Origin: Phymatolithon calcareum
Lineage: Eukaryota; Rhodophyta; Florideophyceae; Hapalidiales
Direction: 5' to 3'
DNA length: 64,000 bases
NCBI GenBank assembly: GCA_977006965.1
Contig: OZ345361.1
Coordinates: 2,480,001 to 2,544,000 of the forward strand
The position numbers were made by a program, and so were the translations under genes. The notes beneath the pieces were generated by a model. The model was not told where the DNA came from and made no database searches. It saw only the letters and a program-made list of their open reading frames with translations. Positions 49,201 to 60,487 of this stretch are shown here, piece after piece. Each line of letters begins with the position of its first letter. Position 1 is the first letter of the stretch.

Positions 49201-50212
49201 GGCGCGTTCTTGCACCGACGGCTTACGCGGAAGGCGAAGGAACTTTGAGGCGCGCCCAGCGCACGGTAAGCTTTACGCGTGCTCCGCGATGGGACCACGA
49301 AGTCGTTTGCGATAGGACCCCCTGGTTGCGGCAATACCTTCGGTTTGAAGTGGTGCCTTGGTAAATAGCTGAGCAGTGCGTCAGCTCACGGGCGGCCCAG
49401 GGTAAGGCCCAAGCTGACTCCAACAGCAAAGGCGACTATCATACAAAAGCATCAAGAAAGACCGTTTGACAGCACCGGAAGAAACCGGAGATGGAATATT
49501 TAAAAAAATGCTTGCTATGAAACGACGGAGATCCATGCACGGCGCATGCCGTGGCCCAACCGAATTCTGAATTCACGAGCTCACGTTATCGGTTTCATAC
49601 AGACTTCGCAACGCTCCATTACTTTCTGGGTTGCTCCCTGAAAATCACCAAAAGTTTTGCGAAAATGATGTAAAAAAAAGTTGTTGAAACTTCTGGTAGA
49701 TTGTGATTATTTTCGCGCGCGGATGAACCCGACGAGGGGACTTCATTGCTGCGAAAATTCGAAAATATTTCAAAATGTTTCCACGCCCAGTTCGCGATGG
49801 AATTCCCTTGCCTCCATTGGCAACTGCAACGTCACTGCTGGACATATGATACAAAATGTACAGCAATGCGTTCATGACTGATCGCAATGTATGATACAGA
49901 ACAAGAAAGACCAGCAATCGCAATTAAAATCCAAGGCGGACAATCCTCCATGTAAAGATAGCGTAATCAGAGGGCCGTCATATCAGAAACGAAGGATACT
50001 ACAGTCAAGCCCCTCTAACTGAAAACCCTATAGCTGAAAAACCTGCAAAACTGCAAAAGAGCAGCCTTTCCAGACCAAAAAATGCGGAAAAATATCCAAA
50101 TTTAAAGGTGGGTTGCAAACCTGAAAAGTAGACCCTTTATTTTTCGTTAAATTTTGAATGTATTTTGCACATGAGGGGTTTATGACAGGTGGCTGATCGG
50201 GGGCAAAAAGGG
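49201..50212. other. Gene-poor kilobase
   Basis: No gene recognised. A CAGTCAAGCCCCTCTAACTG sequence preceded by TA at about 49999 resembles one end of a pogo-type element, but its partner was not found. Confidence 0.4.
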
Positions 50213-52162
50213 CTAGTGTCTATGTGCCGAACGTCCTCAATTGAGGACCGATTCAAAAGCTCAAAAAGTTAGTAAATCGAACGCAGAACGGATCAGTTGT
50301 GCCATTATTGGAAAGCCGGACTTGTATAGTGGGTGAGGAGCACCGCAACTACTACCTTAAAATTTCTTCGTTCGGCGCTAGTAACGAAAATATAGTGGTC
50401 ACCTAGAAGTACCAGGCCTGCCACGCCACGAGAAAAAGTCCGGCCCCGCGTGGTCGGTACATCCGTACACACAAAGGAAACATCGGTGACCGGTCTCGCA
50501 GAGTGCTCCAGACAATATGGAGCCTTTTCGAACTGAAAGAGTGTAAGTGGTACGGTTCAGGAGGTACTCGAGGAAAACTTAATGGTCGCGCGAGCATATC
50601 ACTTCGCGTAAAATGTGCCATAGTTTGGCATTCGCCGAAGAAGACTAACTTTAAGAGAGTCAACCTGTTCAACGTCAAGATAGGGGACACTGACGTTGGC
50701 ATTGCAGAAGCTCACCATCTTGAACCGAGCCAACACCGGCAAAGAGCAATACCAACCCAGGACTTGTTACAGTACTGATCCTCGCCCATCTTAATCGCAA
50801 AACGCCAGTTTATTGTCCAAAGTCGTAATTAGAAGCTCTTCAGAAGGACACAAAAGCTTCGATAAACCTTAAGCAGCTCTAAAGCCGACTTCTGAGCTCT
50901 CTCTCCTACGTCTTGAAGGGCTCTTAGGACTGAACATCGCAAAACGAACTTTGTGTCGTCTCATCTGACCGCGAGCCGAATACTGTCGCCTACAGGGAGA
51001 CATGGTACGAGCACCAAGCTCTAGGACCGTATCGAGTTTGAGTTTCCTCTAAGTTCTGGAAACTTCGCACTCTAACCGGAGATTTGTTATCCGAAAATGA
51101 CGTTAGTGGTCTTCATACGAAGTACGATTGCGTCATGAAGATGTTTCTCCACGTTCACCTGCGAAAATTTTGCTGATTGGGCGTCCTCTAAGCTGAGAAT
51201 AATTGGACAACAAGAGACTACGGCGCCAGAGCTGATTGAGTTTTTCGGAATACTCGTCCTCATGGCAAGAGTTGAGCTCAGCGCCGGGAGCAATTTTGGA
51301 GGACAATAAGGCCAAAGAACTATCTCACCGCTCCTTCTTCTTCAAAGACTGGTAAGCCGTTCGCCGAATACCTCCAGTGAATTTCATTCAGTGCGCAACC
51401 AAATGCAACATGTAGTCTGCGCAGTACCGCTGGCCTCTCGGTCAAGATTCCGTCGACACCACAACTAACCACAGAAAGCGCACTGTGCCTCCGCCGGACC
51501 TGATTTGCGTCCATGAGTCTATATCCCGTTGGCATAGGAACGGAGGTCACTGGCCGGAGAACGGTTGAGAGATACAGCACTCAGCGAGTGGAAGAAGTGC
51601 GATAATGCTGCATCTTCAACAAGTGCGACTATAGTTCATAGGGGTCATCAAACTCTTCTAGCAATTTGCGTGATTGTTAGATGACTTTTATTCTCTGTTG
51701 CCCATCCAGATGGTCAGCAGCACATGACACAGCGAAGGTATTATCAAGTGCTGTTCGAGCAACTCATCGATAACACATTTGCCACGCGCATTTCCCGTCG
51801 ACGTTTAGTCGCTAAAGAACGTACATTTGCATTCGGGAGTGGTGTTAGAGCCCTCTTAACACCTAAGAAAAAGAAAAGGAGGACTGAGGATATCATGGTG
51901 ACTACTTGTGCTGTTCAAGACAACTGCATAGTTGGGAAATTCAAGACGACGACACTCTTGTGCTCATACTGCAATAGGCATGAAAGGGTCACACTATATA
52001 TTTGTTGCGCTTCTACTGGCAGGAACTGTTTCACTAAGCACGTTGAAGACATCCATGAGCTTGACGCTTTGGAAGAGCCTGATAATGAGTAGCTTTCGTT
52101 TCCAAACATTAAATGATTTTCAGTCCTCAATCCAGGAAAAAATCCCGGCACACAGACACTGG
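50213..52162 (+). mobile_element. piggyBac-like DNA transposon, copy 2
   Basis: The element 50217-52158 has the same ends as copy 1 (TGTCTATGTGCCG on the left; CGGCACACAGACA on the right). The left flank is CTAG (50213-50216); the right is CTGG, one base changed. A 16-bp palindrome GTCCTCAATTGAGGAC lies inside the left end (50233-50248). It is oriented opposite to copy 1. Transposase pieces run on the plus strand from about 50500 to 52092. Confidence 0.75.
50503..52092 (+). pseudogene. piggyBac-like transposase, broken (copy 2)
   Basis: Several plus-strand fragments are recognisable. About 51130-51300 contains ASSKLRIIGQQET and ELIEFFGILVLMARVELS, the region matched in copy 1. The segment 51724-52092 is the C-terminus: VRALLTPKKKKRRTEDIM, then LLCSYCNRHERVTLYICC and GRNCFTKHVEDIHELDA, a Cys/His cluster of the kind that ends piggyBac transposases, finishing DALEEPDNE. 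Stops and frameshifts separate the parts. Together with copy 1 the family consensus could be inferred in outline, but neither copy is functional. Confidence 0.7.
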
Positions 52163-52421
52163 AAAAGATAACTTCCGTATCTTTGTTTTCAAAATTCGAT
52201 CATTTTTTTTTGGAACTTAACTAGGGAAAAGTGGTTGACAGATATTCTCAGCCTTCGACAGAAGGACACGTGCTCAAATTCTGTAAGTTGACTGTAAAGC
52301 GTATGAATTTTAATTGTATGACAGACCCCTCCGACCGGAAAACCCCTTCAGCAGAAGAGGTATGATACTACCTTTCCCGAAACTTTGCAGTTAAAGTGGT
52401 TTGACTATATAAATTTACGAT

Positions 52422-52912
52422 TTAACTAAGAATCCATGTAACAGCCGGGACACAGGAATAAGGGGTGGTGAAAATTATTAAATCCGCTTCGATCCTCCTA
52501 GCGCCGAGGTCCAGTGCATAGGATAGCGGATATAGTACAGACTCTAGCAGTATAGCTGGCGTTCGAATTGCGTTTGTTTTTAGCCAGTTTTGGTGCACTT
52601 TCTTGCTTTTCCCTTCCCTCCCATCGGATCATGGCCGAAAGAGAAGTGCTTTTCACTCCCCTAAACGATGGTTATCATAATATGATATCCAAAATATTAT
52701 TTTGCACCTAAACTGGCCTTTATCTTGTGTACTCTGGGTGCAGCGAGAAAGCGCTCCCCTCTAAGATGAAGTTGACAATCGATATATCGGAAGATCCGGG
52801 AGCCATTGGCAGTATTTTCTTTTCTACGGAGTAAATAGCGGATTTGATAATTTTTCGAGCCCCGTATTTTGAAGGCCATTTTGTCCCGGCTGTTACATGG
52901 ATTCTTAGTTAA
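52422..52912. mobile_element. TTAA-flanked DNA element, short MITE-like form
   Basis: The element 52426-52908 (483 bp) shares both ends and flanks with 23361-24431. The left 190 bp and right 300 bp match closely; the centre, including the ORF, is absent. The junction falls at an ATCGGATC repeat that occurs on both sides of the missing segment in the long copy (about 23558 and 24148), so it probably arose by internal deletion between short direct repeats. Confidence 0.8.
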
Positions 52913-53426
52913 GTACTATGAATTTGATGGACAGTTAATCCTCGTTATGTGGATCTTCAAATTCGGAAGATCTTCACTTTGACGGATACAAATAGGATGA
53001 ATAGGTATTAGATACACCTAAATTTAAAGATTTTTAAGGTGTGTCAAATAGTCGCTTTGGAAATTCTTTCTCAGACCCCGGGGGCTGCGGGAATCTCGCG
53101 ATTTATGATAATAAAGCAATCAATGTAGCTTGAATCAGGGGAAAAGTAATAGAGGGGGAGTAAAACTGAAAATTGCAGTATCAAAAAAGTAATGGATAGA
53201 GACCCCTGCGTGTGCAGCATATTGTATGGGGTTTTTGACTGTTTCATATTATCTGCCAAAATGTTATACTGTCGACTGGTCATCGACCAATAGACGAGGA
53301 GCAGAAAATGGTGCCCAAGTCGAGTGCAGTAAAGCTAGCGAGCAGCTGCTCGAGAAGAGATGATCAATTCGTAGGTTTTTCGATACAGTGGCGACGTGTA
53401 TACTCCCTATAGGCATATTTTCGATT

Positions 53427-53753
53427 TTATTCCAAACTTTTCCTGGTTTTCTTAAGCACGCCTGTGAGATCTTCTGCTCTGATCATTTTCGCCTGACCTT
53501 CAACTGCATTCACGCTTGAGCTGCTTGCGTCGTCGGAGGTGTTGTCGTCGCATGCGATACGATCACCATCGCCAGCAGTACTGGTGGGTACAAGTAGTTC
53601 CCAGTCATGGAGGCGGTCGCACAATGCCAGACCGCTCTCAAGAGCCAAGCCAATGCGGGAGTTATCTGTGGAAGCGCTGCTGTCTGAGTCGGTCTCCGCG
53701 TTCTCCGTCGGTGAACGCAATGACACGGGCGCCCAACCAGAATATGGATCCAT
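53427..53753 (-). CDS. Small Ser/Asp-rich ORF inside the hAT-like element
   Basis: From the ATG at 53753 the frame is 108 residues; it is open further upstream to a GTG at 53849. It reads as a disordered acidic protein (TDSDSSASTDNSRIG, then DDNTSDDASSSS) with a basic C-terminus (TGVLKKTRKSLE). It may be a captured host gene fragment. No family recognised. Confidence 0.35.
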   Translation of the reverse strand: MDPYSGWAPVSLRSPTENAETDSDSSASTDNSRIGLALESGLALCDRLHDWELLVPTSTAGDGDRIACDDNTSDDASSSSVNAVEGQAKMIRAEDLTGVLKKTRKSLE

Positions 53754-53912
53754 ATTTTTTGTCCGACTTGCAAAGATGCCAAACACCTCCGCTGAAATTT
53801 TGAATTCAGCCGAAATCCGAACAAAGGCACTCCATGCTGTATTGTGCACTGTCTCACGATGTTCCCTATTTGCACTAATTTTTATCCATGCGACGAAGGA
53901 GAAGCCGAGTTG

Positions 53913-53943
53913 TCATATTACATCCACAAAGTGGATGTAATAT
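53913..53943. repeat. 31-bp hairpin (14-bp arms, 3-nt loop)
   Basis: CATATTACATCCAC, AAA, then the exact reverse complement. Lies inside the hAT-like element near its right end. Confidence 0.88.
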
Positions 53944-54120
53944 GATAAGCACGCTGAAATATTCTGTTTAACACTTATTAATTTGATGCATATCTGGACC
54001 TACATACATGATGCACGTACACAGGGGACCCGTGAATGCTATGATAGCCCCCTCAGTTTTACTCCCCCTCTATTACTTTTCCCCTGCTTGAATATTCTCT
54101 TTCGTGACAACTAAATTCAT

Positions 54121-55075
54121 TTATTGGAACAGAAGATGAACAGAGAGCAATGCCATGTCAAATTGAATGGGATCATCGAACTCCCCGGTATAGTTGGTCT
54201 CCGGAGCCTCTAGGGTAATGTAGAGAACGCAGTCTGACATTTTAGAAAAAAGGAGGTTCGTCTTTGCCTTCGTCACTTTGTTGACCTCCGTCTTCACGCG
54301 AAATAGCAGCAGGGGAGTGAACGTGCTGAACACGATCTCGTGAGAGCTCTTTCGCAAATTGCGCTGAAAAGGGCTGAACGAAAGTAAACGAGGGTGGTTA
54401 GGCAGGAAAAGTGCGTTGCGCTCAAGCCAGATATTGTGGAGAAAATGAACGTCGGTCATTGAACTTGGCTAAACAACTGAAATACGCAGGGCACAGCCGG
54501 AAACCACAACCTCCACATCCTGATCATCGCTTGTTTGCATGGTGCCCGAGGGTATCAATATCGCCACAGAAACTCTCTTGTCCTCATTGTCAACCTCCCA
54601 CTCTCCCATTTTGAAATTAGGTTTAAACGTGCGAAAGTCGACCTCCCCAGAAAGCGCTACGCTTTCACACTCGCTGTTTTCCTCCGCCTCTTCGCCGCTC
54701 GACTCGGCGTCTAGGTTCATGGACTTTTGCCTGTTCTCCTTGACAACGCCAGACTTCATCGAACTTAGGCCGATCGCATTCTTCTGTAGAAACTGGCCTT
54801 CGTCTTCAGCTGCAAATCAGACATATTAGATACTATACCATCCCAAAACAGGCAAAACGGAAAAGAAAAACAATGCCTTCAGAAGCATAAATCCTTTCTT
54901 TCACTTCACGAAGCTTTTTCCGAAATGTTCTCGGGTTCATCTCCAAAAAAATGGAGCGCTTCTCTCGAGCGTCTTTGGGGTCCAGTCCATCTAGTGCACC
55001 AGACCGTGCCATCGCAGCGATCTCCTGTACTGCTGCTTCTGTTTTTGCTTTGCCTTCCCTCTTTTTCCGCGACAT
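54121..55075 (-). pseudogene. Host-like two-exon gene with an in-frame amber stop, unknown family
   Basis: Exon 1 starts at the ATG 55075 (MSRKKREGKAKTEAAVQEIA; later NPRTFRKKLREVKER). A probable intron ends at an ATTTGCAG acceptor at about 54818; the donor is uncertain (GTGAAG near 54880 or a GC donor near 54865). Exon 2 runs to 54121 in one frame but is broken by a TAG at 54471-54469: VEVVVSGCALRISVV, stop, PSSMTDVHFLHNIWLERN. A Trp (TGG) at that place would fit the local pattern, so a single-base nonsense change is likely. Downstream sequence remains protein-like to KMSDCVLYITLEAPETNYTG. I believe it is one recently broken gene (or a readthrough case) rather than two genes. Function unknown. 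Confidence 0.5.
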
Positions 55076-55451
55076 TGCGGAGGCAGGGTGAGCTGTTGCT
55101 GAGGGTCGGTGCCCGGTAGTAAACTGTGCTGGACGCGCTTAGATTTTCAAAGTCGTGAGAAGATGGGAGAGATATTCTTAAATAGACTATTTTATTCTAG
55201 ATTTTCGGCTGGTATCTACTGTGCTATAACTAAACGTATGCTTTTCCATACTCCGCTTGTGTACCAGTTCAAAAATATCTCTTTTTCAAACTTGATTTGG
55301 CTTCTAGGAAGCAATACATTGTACGGGCCAATTACGTTTGGCCCGCATGTTACAAAAAATATGATTACTAATTTCAAAAGATTGTTGCTGTTCTGTTACA
55401 TCTCATGCTAGCGAGCTCTGAAAGATTCCTCGGGGAAGACGTGGGCTCTTT
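55076..55451. other. Spacer, no gene recognised
   Basis: A 100-residue frame at 55109-55411 has no protein-like features I can support. Confidence 0.4.
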
Positions 55452-55860
55452 TATCCCGAGATAGAAAATTATCCCACAAATTCAACTGCGGAATTTTACC
55501 TCCTCCCCTTCAAACTCTCTCAAAGAACAGCACAGTGTCATTAACACACAACTATTCTCGTCGTCCGCGCAAAAAGAATGAGTATTACAATTATAGGGTC
55601 TGAATTACACGTTTTTGGAATATAGAAAAATCGCCGTTTCTGGCTCAATTTTACGTATCCCGTAACAGGCATTTTGTACTAGAAGTTTTCTATTTCTGAT
55701 TAAAATTATTGATCATTGACCGCAAAACCATCTATTTTTCAAATATATGTGTAGGATAGAGTTTTTGCAGACATCCATAAAGATCAGGCTTTAAAGTTTG
55801 AAAAATCTGCCGATACGGGATAATAATGTTGTCTCGAGATAATATTTCTATCTCGGGATA
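55452..55860. mobile_element. TA-flanked MITE-like element (405 bp)
   Basis: The element 55454-55858 has inverted ends TCCCGAGATAGAAA-A/T-ATTATC (about 21 bp, two mismatches) and TA on each side. TA targets suggest Tc1/mariner-type mobilisation. No ORF inside. Confidence 0.65.
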
Positions 55861-56495
55861 GCACTGCATCCTGAAGGTGACGACAATAAATTATTTTTAT
55901 GCATTAATTTGAATTTTGAAATCATAGTCTCTAATATGTGTAATTGATGACGCCAAAATGTATCATACTCTAACAAATACATTACAAATAATTAATAGAA
56001 AAAAGTTCAACCTTGGGGAAAATATGAGTTTATTACGAGACAGTACGCAATATCTTGTACTTGTATACCTTACAGTCGTGTACCACTGCAAGGTATACTA
56101 GTAGTACTCACTGGAGGATTAAACATGGTACAAGAAATACGTTAAAATTATTTCTCGGCTAAATGTTGTAAACGTGTCTACCCCCTCCTTATTTCAAGTC
56201 GCCTAATCAGAAAATCGAAATTAAACTCCCTAGCGAAAAGTAGAGCAGCGGAGGATCAATGAGACAACTGGTTTGAAAGAGACTGCAATAGGACGGCAAG
56301 CATCATGGAAAGGACTGCAGTAGTGCGGCAAGTATTGTGGAAAGGAATTGGAAGCTTGCTGCAGTTGTTCAGGAGACCATTTCCCATAAATTAAGGTAGG
56401 TAGATGTAGAGTTCTTGCATGATCTACAAATTTGCTTATTTGATTTGTCGACGCGAAGTTCGGGTTGTTATAATTACTACACAATAAATCGAATT
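55861..56495. other. AT-rich spacer
   Basis: No gene recognised. Confidence 0.45.
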
Positions 56496-57578
56496 TATAA
56501 TCACTGGGAGTGTTAAGAAAAGGTCGGGTTTATCATGAAAAGGGCTGATCTCTCTCCGATGAGATGATGAGATGCTCAAGTCTAAGATGCGATCAGGATC
56601 GCCGGTTCAAATGGGCAGGGGCGTTATGATATCATAGATAGTGTAAGTGTTCCTAATCACACTCGTGCAGCATTGTGTGTCTACAGTGCCCCATACACTC
56701 GAAGATTGTATTAATCATTGATACGAAATGTTTGCTTGGCCTTCTTTTTCTTGCATGTGTTGGACCCCGTCCTTCTTCGCTGCTTTTGGCGACTTTGATT
56801 TCATATTTTCTGTTCCGCGAATATCATTCGTTTTGATTGCCACACAAATCTACGCTGACCTTTACTTCCTTATTGCCGGAGATATAGATAGGTTCCTTCT
56901 CTGAATTGGTTACTGCTGCAAATCCATATTTGCGTTCCTTCTGGAACGTCTTTGTTTCAATTCGGGCTTCGGTTGCCGGCCTTGATTTTTCGCAACAATC
57001 GAAATCGCTTAGGAAGGAAACTCCAGAATCCTTGCTGCCGCTTGTTCGGTGTGCATTGGCATTCGAAGACTGTGTAGAGCCTTCTCTCTTGTCGATGACT
57101 CCTTGTAAGATGCCACCATCATCGCCGTGGCTTCCTTCTTCTTCTCGTTGACCTCATCATCGTACTGTTTCCTCTCTTTCAAAAACCTTGTCACAACTCT
57201 TGGGTCGAGATTCTCCGTAATATCAGGTGGCTCACGGGTTGGAATAGCGCGGCGGTTGGTTGCCGATCGGTAGGCTGCGCCGACGAAAGACTTCCGCTTC
57301 CCATGGTTCGATGGTCATCCATTTCCAATTCAACCTTGGACAATTTTCGTATTACCGCTCAGATATTCTCTTGGAGGAAAGAAATTTCTGTAATCACTGG
57401 GAGTGTTAAGAAAAGGTTGGGTTTGTCACGAAAAGGAGTGATCTCTCTCCGATGGGATGATGAGATGCTCAAGTCTAAAATGCGATCAGGATCACCGGTT
57501 CAAATGGGCAGGGGCGTTATGATATCGCAGAGAGTGTAAGTGTTCCTAATTACACTCGTGCAGCATTGAGTGTCTACA
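56496..57578 (-). mobile_element. Miniature LTR retrotransposon (TRIM-like)
   Basis: Two 190-bp LTRs, 56496-56685 and 57389-57578, differ at a few positions and enclose only 703 bp. On the minus strand the LTR starts TGTAGACAC and ends GTGATTACA (the left copy has TATA for TACA's complement). A possible 4-bp duplication AATT flanks both sides (56492-56495, 57579-57582). The interior keeps a short gag remnant (57194-57009: FLKERKQYDDEVNEKKKE, and ALHSLRMPMHTEQAAARILE) matching the gag at 2005-2940 with the middle deleted. It is non-autonomous. Confidence 0.82.
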
Positions 57579-58952
57579 AATTGAAATAAAATTTTGGGGC
57601 TTCGAACCGACTACAAAACTTATTTAACTACTCACCGACAACAGGCGGTGCACGGTGATCCACCTTTGCAATTGCTTACTCGAGCTATTTTACTTCTTTT
57701 TGATTCCGAAAACGTTTCCCCCAGTATCAGCAACATGACATACTGTATATGTTGCCTGTTGACCGTTTAACACATACTAATTAATCTTTTCTAGAACACT
57801 GTAGCAGATATTGGCCTCGCACTCGAAACATCTCCAGGCATCAGCGCGTATGGCGTTGTATAACTGCCCCGATCCCCATGCAGTGTCAGAGGAATGAAAA
57901 ATTCGAGAATTTAGGCACCTGGTGGATATACTGAATGTTTCGTAATAAGGAGATACAGAAAACGTGAATTGGACATTCGCGAATAATTCATTTGTTTTTA
58001 CACGAATTGATTCGCGTAGAGTTAGGCGAATCTCAACCCTGTTATGTTCCTTATATAAAGCCGTAAATTTAAATGCCTCGAGAGTTCAAAATACGAACTA
58101 GTCCCCGTTATATCAAAATTTAGAAAGTTCAAAGAACGGCTTCTGAGAGGAGATATAGTTAAGGATGCCACGTGATTGTGTAGACCCGCTGATTCTGAAC
58201 GAATAGTGCAGAATAGCTAACGCACTCTGTCAACACTAGATACTATCAGGCTTTTAAAAAAGCCCCACAGACTTCCGAAATATGGGCAAGGCTTCCACTG
58301 ATGCTACCTATCTACTTGACTTATAAAAAACTAGATACTCGCAGTAGTGGTGGTTCAAGACATAGCCGTTATGGTGTCTGACGTACACTTCAGACAACTA
58401 TGCTAGGCGATTCTCAAAAAGGAAAAAAAGAACAACCTTCTTGGAAGCAATCTGGAACCCTCTTTGTGCAGTCGTGCACTGAACTGATAATATCTTAGAT
58501 AAACCAAAACCCCGGTATTTTAATTTCTTCTAAAAGCATGGGATGTCAAGTCACAGCTACACTTTAGGCCATCTGTCCTCGTAATCTCTTTTCTTCTTAG
58601 TCTGCGCGGATGCGAGGTGACCAGATGGTACGAAAGAAGGTATTAGACGCTCTCAATCCATTCAGTTCGAGTTGACTTAATCAGTTTCTGAGGAAGGCTG
58701 GAGTCCATATAATTAGAAATTGACATGTTCTGCTCGTACCAGCTCAAGCCCAAAAATCTCCTATGTTAACGACCTTCACTGGAGCTGCAACGACTCCCCT
58801 TTTATAAAAGCAGTAAATTGTTTTCTCGTGTTCCAGCTCTTGAAAAACGGTTTCAATACGAGGCATGCTTAGCAATTTATTCTAAATCCAAATTGCACAG
58901 TGCAGCTTTCTCCTCATAAAATAACGCTGCAAGAAAAGGCCAACTTCACTGC
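57579..58952. other. Gene-poor stretch left of the Harbinger element
   Basis: No gene recognised and no repeat identified. Confidence 0.45.
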
Positions 58953-59230
58953 TAAGGCCCGTTTCAAACCACTCGGAAATCTGTCTGTCTGTTCGGAATT
59001 AGCCAGCTGTCACAAGACGATTGGGGAAAAAAATAAATTATGACAATTACGCAGACAGATTACGCGCCGTGAACAGACAGCGTTCAAAGTAGTCTTTGAC
59101 CAGATTACAAACAGATCTGTCACAATCCGAGGAGTACAAGTCGTGCTCGGACCGCGTGCAAGCCCGAGGGCTCTACAAGGAGTACAAGTAGTACTCCGAC
59201 CGCGTGCAAGCCCGAGGGTTCTACGTCAAA

Positions 59231-60469
59231 ATGAAGGACACTACTACTGTCCTAGCTCTCGTCACCGCACTTCTTACTGCGCACCTTGTCGTGCGTACTC
59301 GTACTGCGCTCCTCCGCAGACGACCCAGACGCTCACCACGCACGAAAGGGCGCTCAACACGTCGTGTGCGGCGTTCTTTCGCGGACGCCACGCAATACTT
59401 AAACGCCTCTCAGTTCGCTCGCTCCTATGTGCTTCCTCGTCGGGTTTTCTTCGCGCTGGTCGACACGCTCCGCCCCTCCCTCACGCGCAACGCTGATCAA
59501 GCCGCCCGCTCAAGCGGCGGTGTCATCGAGCCCGCGGTTCGACTCGGACTTACTTTACGCATGCTCGCCGGGGCGTCATACTTCGACCTCGTCACCAACT
59601 TTAATATAAGCCCAACGTCCGTGTACACCATTTTCCACAACACCGTTTGTGCTATATGTGCTGAACTACCCATGCCCGGCGTCCCCATTCAAGACGAACA
59701 AAAACTGCGCTCCCTCTCCGAAGGTTTTCGGACATCCCGCGCACACCCAAACCCGCTATTCGGGTGCGTCGGCGCTCTGGATGGGATCGCGATTCGACTC
59801 ATGAAACCGCACGACGTGTACTTTCCCCGAAAATGTTTTTGCCGCAAAGGTATGCACGCCCTTCCCCTTCAAGCGTTAGTGTCATCCGACTACAAATTCA
59901 TGTACATGTCGGTGCGATGCGCCGGTAGCACGAACGACTGCATCGCATTCGGCGTCTCTGGGCTCGCGCGTCGCCTACAATCAATCGGGCTTCTCCCCGG
60001 GTACTGGATCGCAGGCGACGCGGCCTACGAATGTAGACACGGAGTTATCACGCCGTGGCCAAAGGCCGCACTAATGTGCCCTGAGTACAACAACTCGCGC
60101 GACGCTTTCAACTTTTTCCAGTCCAGCTCCCGCGTGCACGTCGAGCAGACGTTCGGGATGCTCGTCGCCCGATTCGGTATTCTCTGGAAACCGCTGCGCT
60201 TCGACCTCGCCAACGTCCCCAACATCCTATCCGCGTGCTTCCGCCTGCATAACCTCTGCGTGGACAACGGCGTGCCCCCCGTGCAGCACACGCTCAACGA
60301 AGACGAGCTGCATGCGATGGAAAAAGCGTTCGCGGAGTGGTGGCGCTGCTCGCGTGCCTTACGCGACGAGACAACGCGCTCCGGGCGCCCTGCCCCCGAC
60401 GAGCACTGCGCGACGTTGCGCGCCGAACTCACTGACTACCTACGGCGCAACGGCATCTGCAGACCATAA
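59231..60469 (+). CDS. PIF/Harbinger transposase (DDE_Tnp_4)
   Basis: HARBI1-type DDE nuclease that excises and integrates Harbinger elements. From the ATG at 59231 it is 412 residues; the frame extends only to a GTG upstream. The N-terminus carries a hydrophobic stretch and Arg-rich region, then RLGLTLRMLAGASYFDLVTN and FNISPTSVYTIFHNTV (helix-turn-helix-like). The catalytic triad looks intact: Asp 184 in VGALDGIAIRL, Asp 263 in WIAGDAAYECR and Glu 305 in HVEQTFGMLVARFGILWKPL. The C-terminal RLHNLCVDNG motif is also present. No stop or frameshift. Confidence 0.93.
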   Translation: MKDTTTVLALVTALLTAHLVVRTRTALLRRRPRRSPRTKGRSTRRVRRSFADATQYLNASQFARSYVLPRRVFFALVDTLRPSLTRNADQAARSSGGVIEPAVRLGLTLRMLAGASYFDLVTNFNISPTSVYTIFHNTVCAICAELPMPGVPIQDEQKLRSLSEGFRTSRAHPNPLFGCVGALDGIAIRLMKPHDVYFPRKCFCRKGMHALPLQALVSSDYKFMYMSVRCAGSTNDCIAFGVSGLARRLQSIGLLPGYWIAGDAAYECRHGVITPWPKAALMCPEYNNSRDAFNFFQSSSRVHVEQTFGMLVARFGILWKPLRFDLANVPNILSACFRLHNLCVDNGVPPVQHTLNEDELHAMEKAFAEWWRCSRALRDETTRSGRPAPDEHCATLRAELTDYLRRNGICRP

Positions 60470-60487
60470 GTACAAAACCTTTCCTCT

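Larger units (their letters stand above)
53128..54093. mobile_element. hAT-like non-autonomous DNA transposon
   Basis: The element 53136-54086 has 34-bp inverted ends beginning CAGGGGAAAAGTAATAGAGG, with at most a few mismatches between them. The flanks read GCTTGAAT at 53128-53135 and CTTGAAT at 54087-54093 (GCTTGAAT if the last G is shared), giving a 7-8 bp target-site duplication. CAGGG ends with 8-bp duplications are typical of hAT. Inside are one small ORF and a hairpin; no transposase. Confidence 0.78.

Noticed and set aside
49999-50050. pogo-like terminal sequence CAGTCAAGCCCCTC after TA
   Set aside because: No inverted partner was found on either side of the piggyBac-like copy, so an element cannot be defined.
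51087-51580. Minus-strand small frames within piggyBac-like copy 2
   Set aside because: The coding strand there is plus, as shown by the match to copy 1 and the C-terminal Cys/His domain.
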